DNA of 45,605 nucleotides from contig JAFYGK010000018.1 of the NCBI GenBank assembly GCA_017543285.1, positions 1 through 45,605 on the forward strand, given 5' to 3'. The DNA is from Clostridia bacterium (GTDB taxonomy: Bacteria; Bacillota; Clostridia; Oscillospirales; Acutalibacteraceae). This document shows positions 1 to 7,394 of the stretch, one piece after another. Position 1 is the first letter of the stretch. Every line of letters begins with the position of its first letter. Below the pieces are notes generated by a model that saw nothing but the letters and a program-made list of their open reading frames with translations, was not told where the DNA came from and made no database searches. The translations under genes and the position numbers were made by a program.

Positions 1-2
1 AA

Positions 3-947
3 CAGCAGCTCAGTTATTACGGCACGCCGTTAGAGGAAGGTCATACGCTGGTATATTACGGTATCACCAACGGGGATATTATGGACCTTGTCCTGATTTG
101 TGACGCCCACACCGTCACCGTCACGGGCGGCACAGGCGGCGGCAAATACTACGAAGGCGCAAGCGTCACCATCACGGCGAACGAGCCCGGCATGAGGTTC
201 AAGGAATGGGCAGGCACGGACGGGCTGCGCTTCCGCCAAGGCAGCAGAACTACCTCGGAAGCCGCCTTCGTCATGCCCGATCACGATGTAACCGTCACGG
301 CGACATATGAGGACGATGTCATTACCCGCATAGTGTCCGTCAACGGCGGCGATCCGGCCGAAAAGACCACCGTCGGGGCAAACGAGAAGATTACCTTAAC
401 AGTCAATACGCCCACAGACATAACGAGGCTCGGTCTCATCAACGAAAACGGCAGGGGAGTCTCCAAAAAGGCCTCCTATGCCGACAGCAACGCCGTGAGG
501 GTATGGACTCTTGAATTCTCCATCGCGACAAAGGGCGACAGAAGCATCAGACTTTATCAGGCTGCTGAAGGAGAAGAGCTTGAGGATACCGGCCTTGACG
601 TAAAGCTGCTCGTTTCCTCGGGAGCCGCAAAGCCCGCCGTAAGCACAGGGATAACAGAGATCTCCGCGCCGGAATGCGCCGCGGCAAACGAGGTATTCAC
701 CGCAACCGTAAAGACCGGCAGGGGCGTTTCCAAGCTGGGCTTCTACAACGAAAAGGGAGCCGCCATCGGCAAGAGGACCGAAGCATACACCGACGAAGGC
801 GACATTAGGATATGGAGCGTTGACCTCGTCATAGGCTCTAAGGGCGACAGAACAATAACCGTAAAGACCTTCGATTCGTCAGACAAGCTGACCGACAACT
901 CGGCCGTCTTCGCCATAAAAATAGTAAGAGCAGGCAGCGTCGCCTGA
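3..947 (+). CDS. C-terminal part of a large surface protein with a ubiquitin-like segment
   Basis: The frame is open to the left edge, so the gene is truncated; 314 residues are visible. Residues 1-31 (3-95) resemble ubiquitin 41-71, with GTPLEEGHTL against ubiquitin GKQLEDGRTL, then YGI and DLVL against YNI and HLVL. I count 13 identities over 31 gap-free positions. Residues about 34-100 look like a divergent InlB B-repeat (a TVTVTGG strand, EGASVTITA, FKEWAG, FVMPDHDVTVTATY). Residues about 103-200 and 205-310 are two copies of a module with the pattern V-K-LG-NENG-G-SKK ... W-L-IGxKGDR. The same module ends the giant protein at 10357-22011. No LPXTG, SLH or C-terminal membrane segment is seen, so the anchor, if any, lies upstream. 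Likely secreted or envelope-associated; function unknown. The ATG at position 81 is internal and not the true start. Confidence 0.85.
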   Translation, partial: QQLSYYGTPLEEGHTLVYYGITNGDIMDLVLICDAHTVTVTGGTGGGKYYEGASVTITANEPGMRFKEWAGTDGLRFRQGSRTTSEAAFVMPDHDVTVTATYEDDVITRIVSVNGGDPAEKTTVGANEKITLTVNTPTDITRLGLINENGRGVSKKASYADSNAVRVWTLEFSIATKGDRSIRLYQAAEGEELEDTGLDVKLLVSSGAAKPAVSTGITEISAPECAAANEVFTATVKTGRGVSKLGFYNEKGAAIGKRTEAYTDEGDIRIWSVDLVIGSKGDRTITVKTFDSSDKLTDNSAVFAIKIVRAGSVA

Positions 948-1037
948 CTCTGAAATCAGCATGAATAACGGGGTTTTGAAATCTCTCCGGTCGTTCTGAC
1001 CTCAGTCTGACGGCGAAAAATCCGAACATAATAAAAC

Positions 1038-1073
1038 AACAGCCCTTCCGGATAATCTGCAGGGCTGTTTTTG
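1038..1073 (+). terminator. Intrinsic terminator after the surface-protein gene
   Basis: The arms AACAGCCCT (1038-1046) and AGGGCTGTT (1061-1069) pair perfectly over 9 bp and are followed by a T run. It lies about 90 bases after the stop of the left-edge gene. The other strand also has a T-rich tail, so it may work in both directions. Confidence 0.85.
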
Positions 1074-1145
1074 CGGTTATGCGTGCTGATTTGCGGCTGA
1101 CCTTTTGGCGCTGCGGCGGCTTCAGCTCCATAATTCGATGAAAAC

Positions 1146-1173
1146 AAAAGCGGCCTGTCATCAAGCCGCTTTT
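1146..1173 (-). terminator. Intrinsic terminator facing the minus strand
   Basis: The arms AAAAGCGGC (1146-1154) and GCCGCTTTT (1165-1173) form a 9-bp stem. Read on the minus strand it is followed by TTTTGTTTTC, a good U tract. It sits about 30 bases after the stop of the small minus-strand ORF at 1204-1356, which suggests that region was once a complete transcription unit. Confidence 0.75.
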
Positions 1174-1203
1174 CCCGGTCATAATATTGACCACACCCGC
1201 TTT

Positions 1204-1356
1204 TTAAAGTCCTTTGAATGCTTCCAGATCCGGAGTCTCGCTGCATCTGATATATTTGCCGTTCATTACCCGTACCATTTCCTCCGGAGTCTTGCCGCAG
1301 CCGTTTTCCGCCCGGCGCATTATGACCCTTGACATTCCGTAAAAAGAGAAATCCAT
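1204..1356 (-). pseudogene. Short hypothetical protein, probable gene remnant
   Basis: A 50-codon minus-strand reading frame starts MDFSFYGMSRVIMRRAENG and ends DLEAFKGL before a TAA. The reading continues protein-like upstream of this ATG (HTDRFEYYKNGSIDYQ before it), back to about 1425, where it runs into arginine-rich, low-plausibility sequence with no start codon before a stop. This looks like the preserved 3' end of a longer gene whose 5' end is lost or frameshifted, or of a repeat-borne ORF. A terminator follows directly on the same strand. I do not recognise the family and assign no function. Confidence 0.45.
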
Positions 1357-1612
1357 TTGATAATCTATAGAACCGTTCTTATAATATTCAAACCTGTCGG
1401 TGTGATAAAACTGCTTATGTGTCGATTCAGCTCCTGCGCCGGATCGGATTCTCCGTCCGGGACAAGGGAGCCTGCGAGGCCGTCTGCTCCTCGTCGCTCG
1501 ATACCTTACGCATAAATCAAATCGTTGTTAACCGACTCAAAAGCCCGACCCCGGATGATAAAATCAGAGATCGGGCGGCGGATGATCGTAAATCACGCCT
1601 GATTTATGCATA
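1357..1612. other. Non-coding segment with inverted repeats
   Basis: No convincing intact gene lies here. GCATAAATCA (1510-1519) is the inverted repeat of TGATTTATGC (1600-1609), enclosing about 80 bases that contain a further CCCGA/TCGGG pairing. On the minus strand an ATG at the inner repeat opens a 28-codon ORF beginning MRKVSSDEEQTASQAPLSRT that stops before the remnant gene. The arrangement recalls a small repeat element or structured RNA next to a decayed gene, but I cannot name it. Confidence 0.35.
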
Positions 1613-1646
1613 GAAAACAGGGCGGCGGGAACAATCCCCGCCGCCC
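1613..1646 (-). terminator. Terminator of the potassium/kdpDE operon
   Basis: GGGCGGCGGG (1620-1629) and CCCGCCGCCC (1637-1646) form a 10-bp GC stem. On the minus strand it is followed by a short T-rich tail (CTGTTTTC). It lies 15 bases after the stop of kdpE. Confidence 0.85.
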
Positions 1647-1660
1647 TATACATGTCTTTG

Positions 1661-2362
1661 CTACTCAACCTTGAGCATCCGATAACCAATACCGGCATGC
1701 GTTTGAATGAATTCGGGCGAATCGGGATATGGTTCGAGCTTTTTGCGCAGCGTTACCATAAAGACCCGAAGAGAGGCAATATCATTGTCCCAGCTTCGTC
1801 CCCATATGTTTTGTGTGATATAAGTATGCGTCAATACTTTACCGGTATTTTTTGCAAGAAGGCAAAGCAATTTAAATTCGATAGGCGTCAGCTTCAGCTC
1901 TTCTTCATTGAGAAAGGCGCACCCTGCCGGAAAATCAATTCTCAGATTCCCGTTTGTATAGACGGAACTGTCAGCGCTGCCGTCGGTATTCATCGTAGAA
2001 AGACGCCGGATCGTAACACGGAGACGGGCAAGCAGCTCTTCCACGGAAAAAGGTTTTGTAAGATAATCATCAGCGCCTGCATCCAGCGCAGTGATCTTAT
2101 CCTCATCTTCACTTCGGGCGCTAATAACAATGATAGGCATATTTGACCAGCTTCTGATCTGTCGTATAACCTCAACGCCATCCATATCAGGCAGACCAAG
2201 GTCCAAAAATACGACGTCAGGGTTGTGAGATGAGGCCAGCATGATAGCTTCCCGGCCCGTCGGAACGGTTAAATATTTATAATCATGCGTTTTCAATGTT
2301 GTGCTCATTAGGTTGCGGACCGGCGCATCGTCCTCAACGACAAGGATTACTGGTTTATTCAT
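1661..2362 (-). CDS. kdpE: KdpE-like OmpR/PhoB-family response regulator
   Basis: Transcription factor of 233 residues. The receiver domain spans about 1-120, with the acidic pair EDD at 10-12, the phospho-acceptor in VVFLDLGLPDMDG, the conserved Ser/Thr of IVISARSE and the Lys of YLTKPFSVEEL. A winged-helix DNA-binding domain spans about 130-233 (LTPIEFKLLCLLAKN, SLRVFMVTLRKKLE, GIGYRML). Its start overlaps the end of the histidine kinase gene by 8 bases and has a ribosome site GAGGTGA, so the two are translationally coupled. Pairing with a KdpD-type kinase gives the name. No kdpFABC is present in the window; the gene ends an operon whose first genes are trkH and trkA, so its likely target is that operon. 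Any target beyond the window is unknown. Confidence 0.9.
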   Translation of the reverse strand: MNKPVILVVEDDAPVRNLMSTTLKTHDYKYLTVPTGREAIMLASSHNPDVVFLDLGLPDMDGVEVIRQIRSWSNMPIIVISARSEDEDKITALDAGADDYLTKPFSVEELLARLRVTIRRLSTMNTDGSADSSVYTNGNLRIDFPAGCAFLNEEELKLTPIEFKLLCLLAKNTGKVLTHTYITQNIWGRSWDNDIASLRVFMVTLRKKLEPYPDSPEFIQTHAGIGYRMLKVE

Positions 2363-4331
2363 TGATAGTCACCTCTTCTATAGGCAGTGAGAATGTAAAA
2401 CAACAGCCGGTAGGCCTGTTGTCTATCAGTGTTATCGTTCCCTTATGAGCCTCTATTATGGATTTACACAGGGCAAGACCAAGCCCAACGCCCCTTCTTC
2501 CATCGGGAACGTCGTTCTGTCCCGTATAAAACATCTCAAAGATATGAGGCTTCATGCTGTCTGAGATACCGGGGCCGTTGTCTTCGACATGAACAAAGAT
2601 GTTTTTATCGACCTGCTCGCTTGATATTTTTATTTCCGAGCCGATTTGTGTGTTTTTTATGGCGTTATTGATCAAATTGATCAACACCTGTGTGATAAGC
2701 CGTGCATCCATCCTTGCAATCAGAGCATCGCTGCTGGGCTGAACTATGATATGATGCTGAGCGGCGTTTTTATCAATATGTTTCAAAGCCTCTTCGATTA
2801 CATCATTTACAACATCCAGAGACAGATGAAGATCCATTTGGCCGTTCTCAATACGTGAGATTGAGAGCAGATTTTCAACAAGGTCAATCAGCCACTCCGA
2901 ATCATCATAAATGTCGGAGAAAATCTGCTTTAGTGTTTCCGCATCCAGCTTCTCATAATGTGTCAGCAGATTGCTTGCATTCCCCGAGATGGATGTGAGC
3001 GGAGTCCGAATGTCGTGAGATATGGAACGCAGCAGATTTGATCGCAGCTGCTCGTTCCGCATGGCTGTTGCCGCCCGCTCCTTCTCCGACGCATTTCTGA
3101 GACCTTCAAGGGCAAGGGCGCATTCGCCGGTGATGGCAGAGAAAACGCTGTACTCAAACGCTTCCAAACTCTCGCCGTTCAAATAAATAACAATTACGCC
3201 ATAACAATATCCGTTTATGCAAATAGGGTGATATAACGATTTTGCCCTCTCAAATTTTTCTGCATGAGCGCCGGCAACAGTCTGGTTGAGATAGGTCCAT
3301 TGGGCGATCTCGGCCTCGTTCTTATCTTGCTCGGATGTTCTGGAATAATATGGCGAGGTGTTCAGCTCTGTTGCGTTTTCAAGCTCCCTGTTCTCAGCGG
3401 CGAAAAAAATCCTCACATCCCGGTCCAACAGCGTTTTTACCTGCTGAGCGGTTATACGAATTACGTCATCAGCGCACGCAGCCTTTTGAAGCAACTGGTT
3501 CGTATCAAAGAGGACCTTCGTGCGAAAAGCCTCGCGAGAGGACTGCCGCGCATTCTCTTTCAGCTTATTTGCCAACGTCCCTGTAATCAGGGATGATATA
3601 AGCATGATGACAAAAGTAACAACATACTCCGGTTCATAGGTGTGGAAGCTGAACTTAGGCTCAATAAAAACCCAGTTGAACAACAACACGCTTGCCAGAG
3701 AGCTTACGATGCTGTAGATCGGGCTTACAGTAAAAGCGGCGATAATCAATACGCCCAGAATAAAGGCCGTGATGATATTTGCTTCTGAAAACCCAAAGAC
3801 CGTGAAAAGAAGGCCAAGACCTGTGGAGGCGGCAAGAAGGAGCAATGTGATGAGAGAATCTCTCCATGTCAGGCGGATCTTGCCGGCCATGTTCAGCTTC
3901 TGGCTCTGCTGCTTAATATCCACTGATGAGTCCGGAATGATATAAACGTCAACGTCGGGCGCATTCAGAATGATCTGCTCTGTCAGTGTAGCCTTGCTCC
4001 AGAAGTGCTTCCTTTTTGCGCCGCTTTGCCCCACTACAATCTTAGTGGCGCCGGAGATATGGGCATATTCTGCTATCTGGACAGGAACATTATTCCCGAT
4101 GATCGTGACAATCGCAGCTCCGTTCTGCTCTGCGAGCGATATATTGTCTTGAAGGCGAAGCTTGTCGGTCTCGGGAAGAGCATCGTAATTTGCGGGCTTC
4201 ACATATATAGCTGAAAGCACAGCATGAAAGGCTTCCGCCATTCTTGCAGCGGCATTAATGACCTTTTGGTTTGAGGGGGAGGAAGAAAGACATACGAGGA
4301 TTCGTTTGCTGCTCTCCAAAACCTTTTCCAT
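2355..4331 (-). CDS. kdpD: KdpD-like sensor histidine kinase lacking the N-terminal KdpD domain
   Basis: Membrane sensor kinase of about 658 residues. Order of parts: a universal-stress-protein-like domain (about 1-140, beginning KRILVCLSSSPSNQKVI), four close membrane helices (about 155-260, starting LTWRDSLITLLLLAAST), a GAF-like region (about 275-400), HisKA with the phospho-acceptor in SISHDIRTPLTSISG (about 430), and HATPase_c with NLINNAIKN, VEDNGPGIS and GVGLGLALCKSI. Full-length KdpD is near 890 residues and begins with a Walker-type KdpD domain of about 230 residues, which is absent. I chose the ATG at 4331 because AAAGGGGTG stands just before it. An ATG 14 codons upstream lies by a TATAAT-like sequence and has no ribosome site. 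Likely senses potassium or envelope state and phosphorylates the adjacent KdpE. Confidence 0.88.
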   Translation of the reverse strand: MEKVLESSKRILVCLSSSPSNQKVINAAARMAEAFHAVLSAIYVKPANYDALPETDKLRLQDNISLAEQNGAAIVTIIGNNVPVQIAEYAHISGATKIVVGQSGAKRKHFWSKATLTEQIILNAPDVDVYIIPDSSVDIKQQSQKLNMAGKIRLTWRDSLITLLLLAASTGLGLLFTVFGFSEANIITAFILGVLIIAAFTVSPIYSIVSSLASVLLFNWVFIEPKFSFHTYEPEYVVTFVIMLISSLITGTLANKLKENARQSSREAFRTKVLFDTNQLLQKAACADDVIRITAQQVKTLLDRDVRIFFAAENRELENATELNTSPYYSRTSEQDKNEAEIAQWTYLNQTVAGAHAEKFERAKSLYHPICINGYCYGVIVIYLNGESLEAFEYSVFSAITGECALALEGLRNASEKERAATAMRNEQLRSNLLRSISHDIRTPLTSISGNASNLLTHYEKLDAETLKQIFSDIYDDSEWLIDLVENLLSISRIENGQMDLHLSLDVVNDVIEEALKHIDKNAAQHHIIVQPSSDALIARMDARLITQVLINLINNAIKNTQIGSEIKISSEQVDKNIFVHVEDNGPGISDSMKPHIFEMFYTGQNDVPDGRRGVGLGLALCKSIIEAHKGTITLIDNRPTGCCFTFSLPIEEVTINE

Positions 4332-4387
4332 CTCTGCACCCCTTTCGTTGGCATGATAATGATTATACCACATACGGCAGCCTTTTT

Positions 4388-4702
4388 CTACTGCCGGAAA
4401 TCGTATTCAACCGCACGGCCGGATTCTTCCAAACACTCAATGATGCGGGGGTCAACCGTTTTACAGATGATGATTTCATATTCATTACCATCCGGAAGCG
4501 AATCCAGCATGGCGTTGACTTCTTTTGAAACTGCCTCCGCGCTCTTTCCCTCGGTTTCAGCTACGTAGACTTTCCTGCCTCGGTCCCGCGATTCATGGCA
4601 ATCCCGAAAGTTCTTGTCCATAAACTTTTCAAAACGATCTACCACGAAATACCCAAAGGCAAAGACGGCGAGCATCATTGCCGCCAACAGTATATCTCCC
4701 AT
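4388..4702 (-). CDS. Small single-pass membrane protein of the potassium operon
   Basis: A 104-residue protein with an excellent ribosome site (AAGGAGGTG) seven bases before the ATG. Residues 4-21 (ILLAAMMLAVFAFGYFVV) form one membrane helix. The rest is a charged soluble domain with EYEIIICKTVDPRIIECLEESG near the end split around residues 78-98. It lies between trkA (33 bases upstream) and kdpD (56 bases downstream) in one tight operon, so it probably belongs to the potassium system, perhaps as an accessory or sensory piece. I do not recognise a characterised family. Confidence 0.75.
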   Translation of the reverse strand: MGDILLAAMMLAVFAFGYFVVDRFEKFMDKNFRDCHESRDRGRKVYVAETEGKSAEAVSKEVNAMLDSLPDGNEYEIIICKTVDPRIIECLEESGRAVEYDFRQ

Positions 4703-4735
4703 GAGAATTCACCTCCTTCGTGAGAAGCCTGAACA

Positions 4736-5383
4736 CTATATTTTGAAACACTTCTGCATGGATTTACGATCTCCGAACACAAGCATCGTCATTGTCCGGC
4801 TCAGGATCGTTTCCGGAGTTACGGCAAAATTCAGTTTCCCGTTTTGCTTAACCGCCATAATATTGATTCCGAAGCGTTTCCGTATGTCGATCTGACCGAC
4901 AGATTTTCCGGCCCATTCATTTGGTACAGATATTTCGTAGATGGCATGGTCGCCATCAAGATTGATATAGTCCAGAATGTGGTTGGACGCATAGCGTATC
5001 GCGGCCCATTCAGCAATTTGCTTTTCGGGATTGATCACCTCGTCCGCGCCGTTTCTCAGCAGAAATTTCGCCTGAACCTCCCTGTCGGCACGGGACACAA
5101 CAAGCTTTCCGCCCAATTCTTTTAACAAGGAGGTTGTTTCCAGCGAGCTTTGAAAGTCACTGACTATCGTCACGATGCAGACATCGAAATTATTGATTCC
5201 AAGAGAACGCAGAAAAGCCTCGTTTGTGCTGTCGCCGATCTGGGCGTCTGTGACCACGGGAAGTATTGCGTTAATCCGGGCCTCATCCCGATCCACAGCT
5301 AAGACCTGGTGCCCAAGATCCTGAAGCTGCTTTGCTATCATGGCGCCGAAATTACTGATTCCTATAAGCAGTATGGATTTCAT
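4736..5383 (-). CDS. trkA: TrkA/KtrA-family potassium channel regulatory subunit
   Basis: Cytoplasmic nucleotide-binding subunit that gates the TrkH/KtrB channel. About 215 residues, single RCK unit, like KtrA rather than the double-length enterobacterial TrkA. The N-terminal Rossmann domain has ILLIGISNFGAMIAKQL (a glycine motif with Ser in place of one Gly), the acidic end of strand 2 in VLAVDRDEARI, then GDSTNEAFLRSLGI and ADEVINPEKQIAEWAA. A TrkA-C domain follows from about 135 (YEISVPNEWAGKSVGQIDI, RFGINIMAVKQNG). The start at 5383 is preferred because AAAGGAGG lies just upstream; an in-frame ATG seven codons earlier would overlap the trkH end. It immediately follows trkH. Confidence 0.9.
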   Translation of the reverse strand: MKSILLIGISNFGAMIAKQLQDLGHQVLAVDRDEARINAILPVVTDAQIGDSTNEAFLRSLGINNFDVCIVTIVSDFQSSLETTSLLKELGGKLVVSRADREVQAKFLLRNGADEVINPEKQIAEWAAIRYASNHILDYINLDGDHAIYEISVPNEWAGKSVGQIDIRKRFGINIMAVKQNGKLNFAVTPETILSRTMTMLVFGDRKSMQKCFKI

Positions 5384-5396
5384 ATCTCTGCCTCCT

Positions 5397-6731
5397 TTAT
5401 CCAACGATTATTTTCTCAACCGGCCGTCGAGATACATCTGCATTTTTACTTTTTATGGCGGCATATATCAGCGTTAAACCGCCTACTCGCCCCAAGAACA
5501 TTAACAAAATAAGCATCAGGTGCGAAACTGTGCTGAGAGAAGGTGTGATTCCTGATGACAGACCAACAGTTCCAATCGCAGATACAGCTTCAAAGATGCA
5601 GGTTCCGACAGGAAGGTTATCGGCTATGCTGATAACGGCTGCACCGATCATCGGCAGGGTCAGATACATCATGAAAAGCGTTGCGGCATTTTTGATCGTG
5701 CTGTCTTCGATTCTTCTGCCGAATAGATGGACGCTCTTTTTTCTCAAAAATACAGAAGAAATATTTGCAGACAGAACCGCAAGCGTCGTTGTTTTCATTC
5801 CGCCGGCAGTCGATCCGGGGGAGCCTCCGACCAGCATCAGAGCAATTATCAGCATGCTTCCCGCTCCCGACAGGGAAGAAAGAGAAGCCGTGTTAAATCC
5901 TGCGGTCCTTGGCGTGATCGCCTGAAACAAAGAGAAAAAGAAGCGGTCTTTGGCAGGGCTTTCTGTATACTCAAACAAAAACAGCAGCAGCGCCGGAACA
6001 ATGATCAAAACCGCGGTAGTTACCAGTACGGCTTTGCTCTGCATCCGGTATCTGCGAAAATGAAATTTATTTGCAGAAATATCGTCCCAGGTCAGAAATC
6101 CGATTCCGCCGATAATGATCAGTAAACAAATGGGTATAACGATCCCGGGATTTGAAGCAAAGGATGTCAGCGAAGAAAAAGGCCCTGTCTTATCGCCCAT
6201 GATGTCAAAACCGGCATTACAGAATGCCGAGATCGAATGAAATACCGACATCCATACTCCCGAAACACCGTACTTGCCGCAAAATGTCGGAAGCATGAGC
6301 AAAGCGCCTGACACTTCCGTGATCATTGCAACCTTAAATACGAAACCGGTCATTTTTACAATTCCGCCGATCTGATGAGCTGAGATGCTGTCCTGCAGCA
6401 TGCTGCGCTGAAACAGCGTTATTTTTTTTCCAGAAATCATTGCGATAAATGCTGCAACAGATACGATCCCCAGACCGCCGATCTGTATCAGGATCAGAAT
6501 AACGGCCTGACCAAAGCCGGACCAGTATGTAGCGGTATCCTGCACAACCAACCCGGTAACGCATACGGCAGATGTGGATGTAAACAGGGCGTCTTCGATC
6601 GACGCGCCGCGACCTTCTTTGACCGAAACAGGGAGAATCAACAGCAGCGTTCCAATCAGAATTAACCCCAGAAATCCAATGATGATTATTTGGAAGGAAG
6701 ATAACTTTTTCCCTAAAAAACGTATGATCAT
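5397..6731 (-). CDS. trkH: TrkH/KtrB-family potassium transporter
   Basis: Integral membrane potassium uptake channel of 444 residues, a normal length for KtrB-type proteins. The four pore-loop repeats are visible: TSTSAVCVTGL, HSISAFCNAGFD, FQAITPRTAGFNT and FEAVSAIGTVGLSSG, each with the conserved Gly of the filter. The helices between them are strongly hydrophobic (for example QIIIIGFLGLILIGTLLLIL near the N terminus). Ribosome site GAAGGGTG lies seven bases before the ATG. It is the first gene of a minus-strand operon with trkA, a small membrane protein and kdpDE. The promoter region upstream carries paired direct repeats that may bind KdpE. Confidence 0.92.
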   Translation of the reverse strand: MIIRFLGKKLSSFQIIIIGFLGLILIGTLLLILPVSVKEGRGASIEDALFTSTSAVCVTGLVVQDTATYWSGFGQAVILILIQIGGLGIVSVAAFIAMISGKKITLFQRSMLQDSISAHQIGGIVKMTGFVFKVAMITEVSGALLMLPTFCGKYGVSGVWMSVFHSISAFCNAGFDIMGDKTGPFSSLTSFASNPGIVIPICLLIIIGGIGFLTWDDISANKFHFRRYRMQSKAVLVTTAVLIIVPALLLFLFEYTESPAKDRFFFSLFQAITPRTAGFNTASLSSLSGAGSMLIIALMLVGGSPGSTAGGMKTTTLAVLSANISSVFLRKKSVHLFGRRIEDSTIKNAATLFMMYLTLPMIGAAVISIADNLPVGTCIFEAVSAIGTVGLSSGITPSLSTVSHLMLILLMFLGRVGGLTLIYAAIKSKNADVSRRPVEKIIVG

Positions 6732-6763
6732 GTATTTTCACCCTTCAGTTGCTGCAAATTCAT

Positions 6764-6820
6764 TGTATAGCTTGAGCTGCAAAGATGGTATTAAGATTTG
6801 AAGGAAAGGAATTAAGATTA
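6764..6820 (-). promoter_or_regulatory. Promoter of the trk-kdp operon with paired direct repeats
   Basis: On the minus strand a -10 like TATACAAT lies at 6769-6762, about 30 bases before trkH. No good -35 is present. Instead the 9-mer ATTAAGATT (plus-strand reading) occurs at 6790-6798 and again at 6811-6819, a 21-bp period equal to two helical turns. The inner copy overlaps the -35 position. Tandem direct repeats at a weak -35 are typical of OmpR/PhoB-class activators, so this is a candidate KdpE site. Confidence 0.5.
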
Positions 6821-6839
6821 AATAAAGACGAAGCAAACG

Positions 6840-7061
6840 TCACGCATGCCGCGCTCTCAGTTTCGGTAATTCGCTGTCCCGTATCTGCCTAATCTCAGCT
6901 GCACACTTTCTGAGCCGGCGCGGAAGCTCTTTCGTCCTTTTTGATACTGCCATGTCAATACCGGGTTTCGGTTTCGGCGGCTCAGTCTGACGGATCAAAA
7001 GCTCAAAAATCTCATAAAGGCCTCCGTTCCAAAAAGTCATAAGGGCCGGGAGAGCCGTCAC
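6840..7061 (-). CDS. Possible small hypothetical protein
   Basis: A 73-codon minus-strand frame starting at GTG (7061), or better at an internal ATG (MTFWNGGLYEIFELLIRQ) at 7040. The C-terminal half is very basic (SKRTKELPRRLRKCAAEIRQI). No clear ribosome site or recognisable family is seen, and the frame may be chance or a gene remnant. Listed because it covers an otherwise empty stretch between trkH and the sigma gene. Confidence 0.25.
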   Translation of the reverse strand: MTALPALMTFWNGGLYEIFELLIRQTEPPKPKPGIDMAVSKRTKELPRRLRKCAAEIRQIRDSELPKLRARHA

Positions 7062-7394
7062 AGACCGGGCGGATTAGCGGGAGACCGTCCGTCTTCATCC
7101 GTTTTTGCGATCCGAATAAACGCGTCGGCATTTATACCATGCAATAATATACAAATAGTAGATTATATACTGAAATATACAAGATTTAAGATTTAGTCTG
7201 CGTGCCGTGGCGCGGCCGCAGGCGCGCGAATATGCGGAAATACCGTCACTCGGTGTAATTATTCCGCAAAAATGTTGAAATATCTGCGTTTATATGATAT
7301 GCTTGAACTGATTATAAAGACGGATTTCCATATGTGCCGCAGCAGGAGCAAATCAGGCTTCCTTCACGGATCATCTGGGAAGGAGGCGCCTTTT
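7062..7394. other. Intergenic region upstream of the sigma gene
   Basis: About 330 bases without a gene. It holds an AT-rich part with a possible -10 TATACT at 7166-7171, and one copy of a 16-bp repeat (7149-7164). A stem TGCGGAA (7233-7239) / TTCCGCA (7262-7268) encloses an inner CCG/CGG pair. The start of the sigma-factor transcript probably lies here, but no clean -35 is visible. Confidence 0.4.
7149..7164 (+). repeat. 16-bp direct repeat, left copy
   Basis: ATACAAATAGTAGATT, identical in sequence and orientation to 22266-22281. The core TACAAATAGTA is an imperfect palindrome (TAC-N5-GTA). The two copies bracket the sigma/giant-protein block. Confidence 0.6.

Noticed and set aside
3..95. 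A bacterial ubiquitin conjugation system
   Set aside because: The ubiquitin-like part does not end in Gly-Gly and no E1, E2, RING or JAB-like gene is visible in the window. The domain is more likely structural.
6732..6840. Cyclic di-AMP (ydaO-type) riboswitch before the potassium operon
   Set aside because: The leader from the inferred start site to trkH is only about 26 bases and shows no such fold.
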